Notes: generated by a model not told the origin, from the sequence alone. A DNA stretch of 64,000 nucleotides from Ligilactobacillus salivarius DSM 20555 = ATCC 11741 (GCF_001435955.1 NZ_AYYT01000001.1:180106-244105); one strand, 5' to 3'; counted from the first letter of the stretch, positions 39,578 to 49,179 are shown. Made by a program: numbers and translations.

Positions 39578-40765
39578 TTAGTCGTCGATTTCAGAAACCA
39601 CACCAGCACCAACTGTACGGCCACCTTCACGAACTGTGAACTTAAGACCTTTTTCAATAGCAACTGGAGCAATCAATTCTACTGTAAATGTTACGTTATC
39701 ACCAGGCATAACCATTTCTACACCTTCTGGTAATTCGATAACACCAGTAACGTCTGTTGTGTGGAAGTAGAATTGTGGACGATAGTTAGAGAAGAATGGT
39801 GTATGACGACCACCTTCGTCCTTTGTCAATACGTAAACTTCACCTTTGAATTTCTTGTGAGTTTGGATTGAACCTGGCTTAGCCAAAACTTGTCCACGTT
39901 CAACTTGTGTACGGTCAACACCACGAAGTAAAGCACCGATGTTATCGCCAGCTTCACCTTCGTCAAGTGTCTTACGGAACATTTCAACACCAGTAACAGT
40001 TGTCTTAACAACGTCATCCTTCAAACCAACGATTTCAACTTCGTCACCAACTTTAACTGTACCACGATCGATACGACCAGAAGCAACAGTACCACGACCT
40101 GTGATTGTAAATACATCTTCAACAGGCATTAAGAATGGCTTGTCTGTAGGACGTTGTGGAGTTGGAATGTATTCGTCAACTGTGTCCATTAATTCCATGA
40201 TTTGTGCTTCAGCATCTTTGTCGCCTTCAAGAGCCTTCAAAGCGGAACCACGAATAACAGGAATATCGTCACCAGGGAAGTCGTATTCAGATAATAAATC
40301 ACGAACTTCCATTTCAACTAAGTCAAGTAATTCGTCATCGTCAACCAAGTCGCACTTGTTTAAGAATACAACAATGTATTCAACACCAACTTGACGAGCA
40401 AGTAAGATGTGTTCACGAGTTTGTGGCATAGGACCATCAGTAGCAGCAACAACTAAGATAGCACCATCCATTTGTGCAGCACCAGTGATCATGTTCTTAA
40501 CGTAGTCAGCATGTCCTGGAGCATCGATATGTGCATAGTGACGCTTTTCTGTTTCATATTCAACGTGAGCTGTGTTGATTGTAATACCACGTTCACGTTC
40601 TTCTGGAGCAGCGTCGATAGAAGCGTAGTCAGAAGCTTCAGCCAAACCTTTTTCAGCTAAAACCTTTGTAATTGCTGCTGTTAAAGTTGTTTTCCCATGG
40701 TCAACGTGTCCGATTGTACCGATGTTTACATGGGGTTTTGTTCTTTCGTAATGTTCTTTAGCCAT
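39578..40765 (-). CDS. tuf: Elongation factor Tu
   Basis: GTPase that carries aminoacyl-tRNA to the ribosome. I start it at the ATG at 40765 ([10 protein letters not shown]), eight bases after AGGAGG; the longer frame from 40792 is spurious. The length is 395 residues. G1 [10 protein letters not shown]3 DAPGHADYV and G4 NKCDLV are all present, with domain II and III following. Codon choice differs from neighbouring genes, with more C- and G-ending codons, as expected for the most abundant protein. It is monocistronic with its own promoter and terminator. Confidence 0.98.
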   Translation of the reverse strand: MAKEHYERTKPHVNIGTIGHVDHGKTTLTAAITKVLAEKGLAEASDYASIDAAPEERERGITINTAHVEYETEKRHYAHIDAPGHADYVKNMITGAAQMDGAILVVAATDGPMPQTREHILLARQVGVEYIVVFLNKCDLVDDDELLDLVEMEVRDLLSEYDFPGDDIPVIRGSALKALEGDKDAEAQIMELMDTVDEYIPTPQRPTDKPFLMPVEDVFTITGRGTVASGRIDRGTVKVGDEVEIVGLKDDVVKTTVTGVEMFRKTLDEGEAGDNIGALLRGVDRTQVERGQVLAKPGSIQTHKKFKGEVYVLTKDEGGRHTPFFSNYRPQFYFHTTDVTGVIELPEGVEMVMPGDNVTFTVELIAPVAIEKGLKFTVREGGRTVGAGVVSEIDD

Positions 40766-40796
40766 TAAAGAAAACCTCCTAAAAATTTGCAAGAAA

Positions 40797-40855
40797 TATC
40801 GTATAATACGATAAACCTTTGTTTTTATTATACTACTTCTCTAAAAGAAAACCAA
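40797..40855 (-). promoter_or_regulatory. tuf promoter and leader hairpin
   Basis: On the minus strand -35 TTGGTT (40855-40850), 17-base spacer, perfect -10 TATAAT (40832-40827). Just downstream in the leader lies a 7-bp hairpin, TATCGTA/TACGATA with a 3-nt loop (40813-40797), which may stabilise the mRNA 5' end. Confidence 0.75.
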
Positions 40856-40957
40856 GTGTGATATCTATTAAAGAAGAATTCTCTAAATATTATATATATA
40901 TAGAATGATTTTGTAAACAAAAAAATTATAATTTTTTTGAAAATAATTCATTGTTAC

Positions 40958-41032
40958 AAACTCCAGCATTCGATAAGTATTATTACTATTCCTAAAAAAC
41001 TTTCAGTCATACTTATCAAACGTTATGAGTTT
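40958..41032. repeat. Nested inverted repeat between tuf and the TPR gene
   Basis: Outer arms AAACTC (40958-40963) and GAGTTT (41027-41032), inner arms GATAAGTAT (40972-40980) and ATACTTATC (41009-41017). It has no T-run and lies upstream of the tuf promoter. The rest of the 40.8-41.1 kb gap holds only the tuf promoter and the following terminator. Confidence 0.5.
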
Positions 41033-41042
41033 ATCATCACAC

Positions 41043-41075
41043 AATAAAATATGCAATCTTTTTGCATACTTTATT
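41043..41075. terminator. Terminator of the TPR-like gene
   Basis: 14-bp stem with one mismatch (41043-41056 with 41062-41075), TATGCAA/TTGCATA core and T-rich ends. Confidence 0.65.
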
Positions 41076-41112
41076 TTCATCTATTTTGATAATGTATACA
41101 TAATTAGTTGAT

Positions 41113-42000
41113 TCACAGATTATTCCATTGTTCGATGTAGTCTTCTAATTTCTTCGAAAAAGCCAGTTCCTGTTCATTTAGAACTTTAAACTCATCATTA
41201 CATAGTAATATATATATTAAGTTTTGTTCTAAATTCTGTTCAATATCATTGAATGGATACAACACCATTAACTTTAAAACTATCTCCTTCCATTTCAAAT
41301 CTTTCTCAAAGTCATTCATTGGTAATTGTTTAAACTCTTTATAGATTTTTTTATAAATTTTATATTCTTTTATTTCTTTCAATTTTTTTACATCTAATGT
41401 TTTGACAGTATTTTTATAATCTGTATATTGTACTGTTTCTTCTAAATTTAATTTTCTATAATCATCTAGTATGTTACTTTTTAAAAGTGGATGTATGTTG
41501 GAATCTATTAATATTTTTTTAGTATTTATGAAGAAATCATCTACACTTAATCCATAGGCATCTTTCAGTATTTTTCTTTGTTGAAATAAAGGAAAAATAC
41601 CTAGATAACTTAGCTGTTTCATTAGCTCAAGTTTTGAATTCTTATTTAAGTAATCTGTTAATAGTGTTTGCTGATTCTTATCAAATTCTTTTTGTTCACT
41701 TTCTGTTGTATATTCAAATATATTATTTGATAACTCTTGCAATTTTACATTCATCCCTGCAAAAATTGCTGCTTTTTGATACTTCTTGAATTTCTCATTG
41801 TCAATAATATACTGTCTTATATATTCGTTTGCTGTTTCATATGCAGCAATATAGTCCTCTATTTTAAGAAATACTAAAAATAAAAAATAATTTGTCCTAA
41901 ATGTTTTCTTTTCTAGATACTCTTTTTCTAGTAATTTTCTTGCTTTTGTATAATCTTTATTTTTATATGCTTCTTCAGCTTGAAAATATAATTCACTCAA
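41113..42000 (-). CDS. TPR-like helical protein
   Basis: A 295-residue soluble protein. The N-terminus (YFQAEEAYKNKDYTKARKLLEKEYLEK, then FLVFLKIEDYIAAYETANEYI) shows two TPR-type helix pairs; the remainder is helical with many Lys, Glu and Leu and ends in a putative C-terminal helix. No enzymatic motif or signal peptide is present. It follows rnjB but is separated by a terminator, so it is probably transcribed on its own. A protein-interaction role is inference from the repeats. Confidence 0.65.
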   Translation of the reverse strand: MSELYFQAEEAYKNKDYTKARKLLEKEYLEKKTFRTNYFLFLVFLKIEDYIAAYETANEYIRQYIIDNEKFKKYQKAAIFAGMNVKLQELSNNIFEYTTESEQKEFDKNQQTLLTDYLNKNSKLELMKQLSYLGIFPLFQQRKILKDAYGLSVDDFFINTKKILIDSNIHPLLKSNILDDYRKLNLEETVQYTDYKNTVKTLDVKKLKEIKEYKIYKKIYKEFKQLPMNDFEKDLKWKEIVLKLMVLYPFNDIEQNLEQNLIYILLCNDEFKVLNEQELAFSKKLEDYIEQWNNL

Positions 42001-42013
42001 ATTATCACCTTAT

Positions 42014-42047
42014 AAAAAAGTCGTTGAAAATTTGTTCAACGACTTTT
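42014..42047. terminator. Terminator of dapA-rnjB
   Basis: 13-bp perfect stem (42016-42028 with 42035-42047), 6-nt loop, and T-run on the minus strand. Confidence 0.9.
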
Positions 42048-42051
42048 AATA

Positions 42052-43749
42052 TTAACCTTTCTTTTTCTTCTTAGAAAAATGATTATTTTGATTTATTTCC
42101 ATAATTACTGGTAAAATAACTGGATGACGCTTTGTTTGCTCATACAAGAAATTATTCAAATTTTCTCGAATATCTTGTTTTAATTGGCTCCAGTCAAATT
42201 CCTTATTATCCAAATCTCTTTGAACAATCTTAGCTACAATATCCCTACTTTCAACCATCAAATCTTTACTTGTTTTAATATATACGAAACCACGAGATGT
42301 TATTTTAGGAGTATCAACAATCTTCCTCTTTTTACGATCAATAGTAACCACAGCAATAAAAATTCCATCTTCTGATAGGATTTTTCTATCTCTCAAAACA
42401 ATATTTCCAATATCCCCAACGCCAGTTCCATCAATCATAGTGTTGCCTACTTCTACACTTGATGAAATTGTCATCTCATCTTTCTTATATTCTAAGACAT
42501 CACCTTTTTTGAGTAAAAAGATATTTTCACTAGGAATCCCTAGTTCTCTAGCTAATTCTGCATGCGCAGACAACATTCTATATTCACCTTGAACAGGAAT
42601 GACGTAACGTGGTTTTACCAAGTTCATCATTAACTGCAAATCATTCTTACTTGCATGACCTGAAGAATTTAATTCATCAAAAATAGCTTTAACGTCTGCT
42701 CCTGAGCGATATATCATGTCTCTAGTTCTTGCAACCTTAGTTTCCATAGCATGAGATGGAGTAGTTGTAATAAATACCAAATCTCCTTCATGTAGATTGA
42801 CAAATCTATGTCTACCCATAGCCATTTTTTGCAATGATTTTAATGGTTCTCCAGAACGTCCAGTTTCAAGAATTACAATTTCATCATCATTGTAGTCGTT
42901 AATTTTTTTAATAGGTATGAGTAAATCCTCTTCCGGCAATACTAATTTATTTAAACGCATTGCAGTTTTAACAACTTTTTCTACATCATGTCCAGTAAGA
43001 GCCACTTTTCTATTATTAGCTGCAGCTGCATTAAAAATTTGTTGTACTCGTAAAATATTTGAAGCTACGCAGGCTACAATAATTCTTCCTTTACGATATT
43101 CAAAATTTTCACTAATAAAATCATATATTGCTCGCTCATTAACTGTTTCTCTAGGATTTTCAGCATTGGCTGACTCACTTAATAAAGCTAGCACACCTTC
43201 ACGACCAATTTCAGTTAATCTTGCATAATCTGTTCGATAACCTTTTTCTGCAGACTGATCAAATTTAAAGTCTCCAGTATAAACAACATTTCCATTTTCT
43301 GTTTTAATAACCACACCCAAAGACTCTGGAATAGAATGTGTAGTTTGAAAAAATGATATCGTTGCATTTTCAAAATCTATTTCTGTACTCTCATCAATTA
43401 CATGAAAATCATCGAATTTTCTAGCATCTTCTTCATTTTCACATGCAATTTTAGCTAGTTCAATTGTTAATTCTGATCCAAAAACTGGCACATCAAATTC
43501 ACTAACAAAATACGGTAGCGCTCCTATGGCATCTGCATGACCGTGTGTTAAGAAAACACCCACTATTTTACGTGAATTCTCTCTTAAATATGAAAAATCA
43601 GGAATAACAAAATCTATACCTAATAATTCATTTTCTGGATATTTTAATCCACAGTCTAAAATAAATATTTCATCATCAACTTCGACAGCATACATGTTTT
43701 TTGCATTTTCACGTACCCCACCTAGCGAGATGATTTTTATATCACTCAT
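42052..43749 (-). CDS. rnjB: Ribonuclease J2
   Basis: A 565-residue metallo-beta-lactamase/beta-CASP protein paralogous to the RNase J1 encoded at 33.3 kb. The metal motif is HGHADAIG (His69, His71, Asp73, then Ala74 in place of the last His), and the second motif LSESANAE replaces SDSTNAE. Firmicutes J2 proteins often have such changes and weak activity, working as partner of J1. It follows dapA by 18 bp, the standard neighbour, and is closed by a terminator. The Lys-rich end (SKKKKKG) fits an RNA-binding tail. Confidence 0.94.
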   Translation of the reverse strand: MSDIKIISLGGVRENAKNMYAVEVDDEIFILDCGLKYPENELLGIDFVIPDFSYLRENSRKIVGVFLTHGHADAIGALPYFVSEFDVPVFGSELTIELAKIACENEEDARKFDDFHVIDESTEIDFENATISFFQTTHSIPESLGVVIKTENGNVVYTGDFKFDQSAEKGYRTDYARLTEIGREGVLALLSESANAENPRETVNERAIYDFISENFEYRKGRIIVACVASNILRVQQIFNAAAANNRKVALTGHDVEKVVKTAMRLNKLVLPEEDLLIPIKKINDYNDDEIVILETGRSGEPLKSLQKMAMGRHRFVNLHEGDLVFITTTPSHAMETKVARTRDMIYRSGADVKAIFDELNSSGHASKNDLQLMMNLVKPRYVIPVQGEYRMLSAHAELARELGIPSENIFLLKKGDVLEYKKDEMTISSSVEVGNTMIDGTGVGDIGNIVLRDRKILSEDGIFIAVVTIDRKKRKIVDTPKITSRGFVYIKTSKDLMVESRDIVAKIVQRDLDNKEFDWSQLKQDIRENLNNFLYEQTKRHPVILPVIMEINQNNHFSKKKKKG

Positions 43750-43767
43750 ATTTCCACCTCTTAATTA

Positions 43768-44640
43768 TTAAATTTTTAATTTTTTAAATAACTCATTTTC
43801 TTCGTTCTTATCAAGTGAAACAATAGGTAAACGGCATCCTCCAACGTTATAACCAATTTTATTCAAAGCAGCTTTAACTGGACTAGGTGAAGGATAAGAA
43901 AAAAGTGCTTCAGCCTTTGGTATTAAATCTCTCATAATTTTTCCAGCCATGGATACGTCTCCAGATTCTAAACTAGAATACATTGTCTTCATATTATCAC
44001 CATAGATATGACTAGCAACTGAAATAATACCTTGCCCACCTAAAACTCTAGCAGATAGTGCTTCAGCATCTTCTCCTGAATAAACTAGAAAATCTTCTGG
44101 AACATTTTCTACTATTTTAGCTATATTTTCGACACCCGTACAATCTTTAATACCTATGATGTTATCATGTTGAGCAAGTTCAATAATAGTATCAACTTCC
44201 ATGGTTACTCCTGTTCTTCCAGGAATGTTATAGATTATAATAGGTAAATTACTATAGTCCGCGACTTTTCTAAAATGAGCAATCATACCCTTTTGATTAG
44301 GTTTATTATAATAAGGTACCACAACTAAAGCAGCATCAACACCATCAATATCAGCCACTTTATTAGTATAATCTATTGTTTGTTGTGTATTATTTGATCC
44401 AGTCCCCACCATTAATGGTACTCTACCATCAATAAATTTCACAGAATCTTTTATCAATTGTAATTTTTCGTCTTCACTTAAAGTTGGTGCTTCACCAGTT
44501 GTTCCTGAAACAAGAAGACCTTCTGTACCATTATCAAGTAAGTAATTAATAAGATTTTTTGTTCTTTTAGAACTATAGTTACCTTCATCATCAAAAGGTG
44601 TAACCATCGCAGTCAAAATATGAGCATTTCTAAAATTCAT
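43768..44640 (-). CDS. dapA: 4-hydroxy-tetrahydrodipicolinate synthase
   Basis: A class I aldolase of 290 residues that condenses pyruvate and aspartate semialdehyde in lysine and diaminopimelate synthesis. GTTGEAPTL, the Tyr of IIYNIPGRTG and the Schiff-base Lys of IIGIKDCTG are present. The length is typical. It is cotranscribed with rnjB (18 bp apart). Diaminopimelate for the cell wall is a plausible demand; other dap genes are not in the window. Confidence 0.95.
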   Translation of the reverse strand: MNFRNAHILTAMVTPFDDEGNYSSKRTKNLINYLLDNGTEGLLVSGTTGEAPTLSEDEKLQLIKDSVKFIDGRVPLMVGTGSNNTQQTIDYTNKVADIDGVDAALVVVPYYNKPNQKGMIAHFRKVADYSNLPIIIYNIPGRTGVTMEVDTIIELAQHDNIIGIKDCTGVENIAKIVENVPEDFLVYSGEDAEALSARVLGGQGIISVASHIYGDNMKTMYSSLESGDVSMAGKIMRDLIPKAEALFSYPSPSPVKAALNKIGYNVGGCRLPIVSLDKNEENELFKKLKI

Positions 44641-44721
44641 GATAAAATCTCACTCCAATTTTCATTCGTTCTTTAATATTCTAATAGTTAATTATAGCAT
44701 ACTTTATATATCGTGACGTAT

Positions 44722-44755
44722 AAAAAAAGAGCTAGTATAAAACTACTAGCTCTAT
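44722..44755 (-). terminator. Terminator of rpsO
   Basis: A 10-bp stem (44753-44744 with 44737-44728) then seven T on the minus strand. Confidence 0.9.
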
Positions 44756-44779
44756 AGAGTATGCAATTACTTTCAAAAA

Positions 44780-45049
44780 TTAACGACGTAAGCCTAAACT
44801 CTTAACAAGTTCACGGTAACGTTGTACATCTGTGTTACGTAAGTATGCTAAAAGGTTACGACGATGACCAATCTTCTTCATCAAACCACGGTAAGAAGCA
44901 TAATCCTTCTTGTGAGCTTTGATATGATCGTTCAATTCGTTAATATCAGCTGTTAAAACTGCAATTTGTACTTCTGCAGAACCTGTATCTCCTTCATGAC
45001 GAGCATACTTCTTCATAATTTCGTTTTTCTTTTCTTGTGAAATAGCCAA
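44780..45049 (-). CDS. rpsO: 30S ribosomal protein S15
   Basis: An 89-residue rRNA-binding protein of the 30S central domain. I start it at the TTG at 45049 (MAISQEKK), eight bases after AAAGGTGG; the GTG opening a longer frame at 45061 lies inside that ribosome site. The family signature [12 protein letters not shown] and the C-terminal [17 protein letters not shown] follow. The gene is monocistronic, divergent from rpsT. Confidence 0.96.
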   Translation of the reverse strand: MAISQEKKNEIMKKYARHEGDTGSAEVQIAVLTADINELNDHIKAHKKDYASYRGLMKKIGHRRNLLAYLRNTDVQRYRELVKSLGLRR

Positions 45050-45352
45050 TGTATTTCCCACCTTTCATAATAGTTGCCTTAATCCGAGATAAGACGACGG
45101 TGACCCGCCAAACTCAGTAAAAAGGTCATATTTGTATTCAACATACTAGAATAGTTTACAAGATATTTATTAAAAATGCAATACTTATAAGCTATCTTCT
45201 AAAAAATTATTTATTATATTAGCATGTCAAGGAATTTTTCTTGACATCTACGTATTTTTTTATTGCATTGTTTTGAACGCTCTTGTATAATGATAAATGT
45301 TGAAAAATTAGCTTGTCTTTATTAGAAGCTATAAATCGGAGGTGAAAAATTC
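45050..45352. other. rpsO-rpsT divergent intergenic region
   Basis: No gene is seen here. The rpsO leader on the minus strand (about 45062-45115) is unusually GC-rich for the region, with a GGCGGGTCACCG stretch that could fold, as expected if S15 regulates its own mRNA; I could not assign it to a known leader family. The rpsT promoter lies at the other end. Confidence 0.4.
45263..45291 (+). promoter_or_regulatory. Predicted rpsT promoter
   Basis: -35 TTGCAT (45263-45268), 17-base spacer, perfect -10 TATAAT (45286-45291). The rpsT ATG follows about 60 bases later. Confidence 0.75.
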
Positions 45353-45607
45353 ATGCCAATTATCAAATCTGCTATTAAACGTGTTAAAACAACTGAAAAA
45401 GCTAATGCAAAGAACTCATCTCAATTAAGTAAGATGCGTACTGCTGTTAAGAAATTTGAAAAAGCTAAAACTGCTGGTGCTGACAACGTTGAACAACTTT
45501 TCAACGAAGCAGTTTCTGCTATCGACAAAGCACAATCTAAAGGTTTAATTAAAGCAAACAAAGCTGCTCGTGATAAGTCACGTATGGCTGCTCGTTTAGC
45601 TAAATAA
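45353..45607 (+). CDS. rpsT: 30S ribosomal protein S20
   Basis: An 84-residue basic, helical protein that binds the 5' domain of 16S rRNA. The pattern is [18 protein letters not shown] at the N-terminus, with [20 protein letters not shown] at the C-terminus. GGAGGTG lies before the ATG. It is convergent with rplS, and ends in a strong terminator. Confidence 0.97.
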   Translation: MPIIKSAIKRVKTTEKANAKNSSQLSKMRTAVKKFEKAKTAGADNVEQLFNEAVSAIDKAQSKGLIKANKAARDKSRMAARLAK

Positions 45608-45614
45608 TTGACTT

Positions 45615-45657
45615 AAAAAACTGGCGAACCGAATTTTTTGGTTCGCCAGTTTTTTTC
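45615..45657 (+). terminator. Terminator of rpsT
   Basis: A perfect 13-bp stem (45618-45630 with 45640-45652) and seven T residues. Confidence 0.95.
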
Positions 45658-45663
45658 TTTTAG

Positions 45664-45906
45664 AAAATTGTAAATGTTAATCTTAGTAATTCTATTACTG
45701 ATATTTTTAGTTTTATTATCAAATCATTTTCTTACATTATTGTTGGTCATGAAGACTCTAAGATGTTAGGACAAATTTATTTGCATGTGACCCAAAAAGC
45801 AAAAAACAACTTGAAAGTAAACTTGATTTTTTATAGTTTGCCCCCAAATTACCCCCCCTTTCGCTTATTTTTTAATAATTTTACCATTCATTATATTAAA
45901 GAATAA
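45664..45906 (+). pseudogene. Remnant of a phage-type tyrosine recombinase (C-terminus)
   Basis: An open frame with no start codon. GHEDSKMLGQIYLHVTQKAK (45745-45804) keeps the end of a tyrosine-recombinase catalytic domain: the GH of the box II end and the Tyr of YLHV. The rest upstream does not resemble an integrase, and the frame runs on past the normal end through PPNYPPFR up to the TAA at 45904. C-rich 45840-45860 resembles the tail seen after many lactobacillar phage integrases. The preceding 5' part is lost. It lies right after the rpsT terminator. Confidence 0.6.
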
Positions 45907-45937
45907 AAAAAGAAACCCTGCAACAGCAAGGTTTCTA
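45904..45937 (-). terminator. Terminator of rplS
   Basis: An 11-bp stem (45936-45926 with 45921-45911, one G-T pair) followed by a T-run on the minus strand. Confidence 0.88.
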
Positions 45938-45943
45938 ACGTTT

Positions 45944-46300
45944 TTAGCCACGACGACGTTCTGGAATACGAGCTGCCTTACCGTGTAATGCACGTAAGTA
46001 GTATAATTTAGCACGACGTACACGACCGTGACGAGTAACTTCAATTTTATCAACACGTGGTGTATGTAATGGGAAAGTACGTTCAACACCAATACCGTTA
46101 CTAATCTTACGAACAGTATATGTTTCACTGATACCTTCACCACGACGCTTAATAACTACACCTTCAAAAATTTGGATACGTTCACGTGAACCTTCAACGA
46201 TTCGAGCATGAACACGTACTGAATCACCAGCACGGAAATCTGGAATATCATTACGTAATTGAGATTCCGTAATCTTTGCGATTAATGGATTTACTGACAT
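45944..46300 (-). CDS. rplS: 50S ribosomal protein L19
   Basis: A 118-residue protein at the 30S-50S interface. I use the ATG at 46300 ([11 protein letters not shown]), which follows AAAGGAAAG, rather than the longer frame from 46324. Typical segments are [31 protein letters not shown] and the basic C-terminus [18 protein letters not shown] small GACAT/ATGTC hairpin lies in its leader just before the ribosome site, possibly part of an L19-type autoregulatory leader. It is separated from trmD by the permease and GNAT genes. Confidence 0.97.
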   Translation of the reverse strand: MSVNPLIAKITESQLRNDIPDFRAGDSVRVHARIVEGSRERIQIFEGVVIKRRGEGISETYTVRKISNGIGVERTFPLHTPRVDKIEVTRHGRVRRAKLYYLRALHGKAARIPERRRG

Positions 46301-46416
46301 TAAAATCTTTCCTTTCACCGACATTCATGTCCAGTTGCAGCGGAATATCGTTATTATATGGCAAATAAGCCAATTAATAAAATACCATAATTTACTATAA
46401 AAGTAAAGAATAAATT

Positions 46417-47847
46417 TTATTTTTTATTCAAATTTGAATGATGCATCCCATATACAAAATAAATAACAATACCTATTATAAACCAAACCAACATTAGTAG
46501 TTTTGCATCAATATTTAAATTCCAAAATATTATAATTGACACTAATGCTGAAATAGCTGGTAACAAAGGATATCCTGGCATTTTAAATTTAGCTTCAGGT
46601 AGGTCAATTCCTTCTCTCTTTCTCAGAGCATAAATCCCTATTGAAACAAAAATAAATGCCACTAAAGTTCCCGCTGATACTAATGTTGCAAGAAAATCGA
46701 ATGAAAAAAAGGAGGCTAATATTAATGCACCTAATGAAATTGACCATAAAGCATTTTTAGGAACATGTTTAGTATTAATTTTCCCTAATTTTGAGGATAA
46801 AAGCCCGTCTCTACCAAATGAATAAATCAACCTAGATGAAGCCAATAAAATACCTATTAAAGCAGAAAATATACCTATTATAGCTACTAAAGATAATAAA
46901 TTTGCTGTAAAATAATGTCCTGCTTTTCTTAATGCAAAAGCTGCTGGTTCAGCATTACCAGCATAAATACTATATTTAAACATTCCGACTAATACTAGGG
47001 AAACTAGTACAAAAAATCCTGTTCCTAAAAATAGAGTCCCTAATAATCCCTTAGGCATTGTTTTCTGTGGATTAATAGTTTCAGCTGTATTTGCTGCAAT
47101 AGCATCAAAACCAACATAAGCAATGAATATTTGTGATGCACCTGCTAAAATACCCGTTAAGCCACCAAAATGAGTTCCAGCTTTATGAGCAGGAATAAAT
47201 GGAACATAATTATCAGGATGAATAGCCGTTGCTCCCACTGCAATAAAAATAATAATTACTATTAATTTTAACATTACTATTCCATTTTCTATCCTGGCAA
47301 CTTGCTTTACACCTTTTGACAATAAGACAGTAACTAACAAAATTGCAAAAGCCGCCAAAGCGTCAAAAATCTGTCCAGTATTAGGATTAAAACCCCCACT
47401 AAGAGCTACTGGCAAATAAATACCCATACTTTTTAAAAATCCTTGCATATATGCAGACCAACCTGAAGCAACAAACGCTACAGAAATAAAATATTCTGCT
47501 AATAACGCCCAGCCTGCAATCCAGCCAAAGAATTCCCCAAAGAGTACGCTTATCCATGAAAAAGCAGATCCAGCAAACGGCAAAACAGAAGCCATCTCGG
47601 CATAAGCAAGTGCCGAAAGTCCAGCACCTATTGCTCCTATAATAAATGCCAACGGGACAGCAGGACCTGTATATTCAGCAGCCACGATACCTGGTAAAGT
47701 GAATATAGCAGTGCCTACTACCATTCCAGTTCCCAGACCAATTAAATCTAGAGTTCTTAAACTAGGAATTAATTTTGAATCTTTCGCTGCATATAGTTTA
47801 GGATTTTGCTTTTGCGTTATTTTTTTCCAAAATGTTTTCTTATTCAA
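46417..47847 (-). CDS. APC-family amino acid permease (YfnA-like)
   Basis: A 476-residue integral membrane transporter with 12 or more hydrophobic helices. The first helix carries GLGTGMVVGTAIFTLPGIVA, the unwound substrate site of APC transporters, and the order of helices and the absence of a periplasmic domain fit the cationic amino acid transporter group. The substrate cannot be decided. Its start overlaps the GNAT stop by four bases, so the two are cotranslated. Confidence 0.88.
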   Translation of the reverse strand: MNKKTFWKKITQKQNPKLYAAKDSKLIPSLRTLDLIGLGTGMVVGTAIFTLPGIVAAEYTGPAVPLAFIIGAIGAGLSALAYAEMASVLPFAGSAFSWISVLFGEFFGWIAGWALLAEYFISVAFVASGWSAYMQGFLKSMGIYLPVALSGGFNPNTGQIFDALAAFAILLVTVLLSKGVKQVARIENGIVMLKLIVIIIFIAVGATAIHPDNYVPFIPAHKAGTHFGGLTGILAGASQIFIAYVGFDAIAANTAETINPQKTMPKGLLGTLFLGTGFFVLVSLVLVGMFKYSIYAGNAEPAAFALRKAGHYFTANLLSLVAIIGIFSALIGILLASSRLIYSFGRDGLLSSKLGKINTKHVPKNALWSISLGALILASFFSFDFLATLVSAGTLVAFIFVSIGIYALRKREGIDLPEAKFKMPGYPLLPAISALVSIIIFWNLNIDAKLLMLVWFIIGIVIYFVYGMHHSNLNKK

Positions 47848-48440
47848 GACATTAACTCCTCAAAAGTAAATTTTTCCAATAATTTAGAAATTTCTATCAC
47901 TTTTCCAGGTTTAAGATTATGTTCTCCTAAAGATTTTTCCATCCAACTCATATCAAACCATTCATCAAATTTATATCCACTGTTATGGAAGGTTCCTACA
48001 TGTCTGTAGCCTAATTTTTCATGAAATAAGATACTTCCTTTGGTTACATACTTGCTTTCTTTACTTGGATTAGTTATACAAGCATTTACATTTAAAATAC
48101 CTTGCTTCTTTAAAAGATTCTCCAAAGCTCTATATAATTGCAAACCTAACCCTTTACCTCTACTATTTTCATCAACATATATAGATGTTTCTACGGACCA
48201 ATCATACGCTTCTCTATTTTTAAAAGTGTTAGCATAGGCATATCCCATAATTTTACCATCTATTTCTGCTACTATATAAGGATACTTTTTTACTATACTA
48301 GCTATCCTATTTTTAAACTCTTCTAATGTTGGCACCGTATATTCAAAAGTAATAGCTGTATTTTCCACATATGGGCGATAAATTTGCAAAATTCTTTCAG
48401 CATCATTTAAATTAACCAATCTAATTTTAGCCTTTTCCAT
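47844..48440 (-). CDS. GNAT-family N-acetyltransferase (PAT/YncA-like)
   Basis: A 198-residue enzyme. [23 protein letters not shown] and the acetyl-CoA loop [19 protein letters not shown] place it with phosphinothricin/methionine-sulfoximine acetyltransferases, which acetylate amino acid analogues. It overlaps the end of trmD by 14 bp and the permease by 4 bp. The pairing with an amino acid permease suggests joint handling of an amino acid analogue, an inference only. Confidence 0.85.
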
Positions 48441-49179
48441 GAATTTTCACATCCTTATCCCGTTCAAATTCTCTTAACCATTCTTTTTCCTTATCAGAAA
48501 ATTCATACTCTTCCAGCAAATCCGGCCTTCTTTGATAAGTTCTTCTTAAAGATTCTTTTTTTCTCCATTCAGCAATCTTTTGATGATTCCCACTCAATAA
48601 AACTTCTGGGACTTCCATTCCTCTAAAATTAGATGGTCTTGTATATTGAGGATATTCCAACAATCCCATTGAAAAAGAATCACCTGAAGCCGATTCATTG
48701 TTTCCCAAGACATCTGGTAACAATCTTACGGTAGCATCAATAACTACCATTGCACCGAGTTCGCCACCAGTAAGGACAAAATCACCTAATGAAATTTCAT
48801 CTGTAACCTTTGCTCGTATTCTCTCATCATATCCTTCATAATGCCCACATATAAAAGTTAAATGATCTTCTTTAGATAGCTCTTCAGCAACACTCTGATC
48901 AAATTTTCTTCCAGCTGGATCAAGTAAAATAACTCTACCTAAGTTACCATTTTTCTCTTCAATATTATCTAAAGCATCGTAGATTGGCTGTGCTTGCAAC
49001 AGCATTCCAGCTCCTCCACCGTATGGATAATCATCTACATGATTTTGTTTATTAGTAGTAAAATCCCTAAAATTTGTTACCTCTATGTCTAAAATATCTT
49101 TTTCTACTGCCTTACCAACAATTGATTCTGTCAAAGGGCCAAACATTTCTGGAAATAAACTTAAAATATCTATCTTCAT
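48427..49179 (-). CDS. trmD: tRNA (guanine37-N1)-methyltransferase
   Basis: A SPOUT-class SAM-dependent enzyme of 250 residues that makes m1G37 and prevents frameshifting. The N-terminus [12 protein letters not shown], the loop [15 protein letters not shown], the knot [11 protein letters not shown] and the C-terminal RRPDLL are present. It is two bases after rimM and overlaps the GNAT gene. In many Firmicutes rplS follows directly; here two genes are inserted. Confidence 0.96.

Noticed and set aside
39939..40394. Long plus-strand open frame opposite tuf
   Set aside because: It is the antisense shadow of tuf, produced by its biased codon use; no ribosome site and Ser/Thr-rich low-complexity translation.
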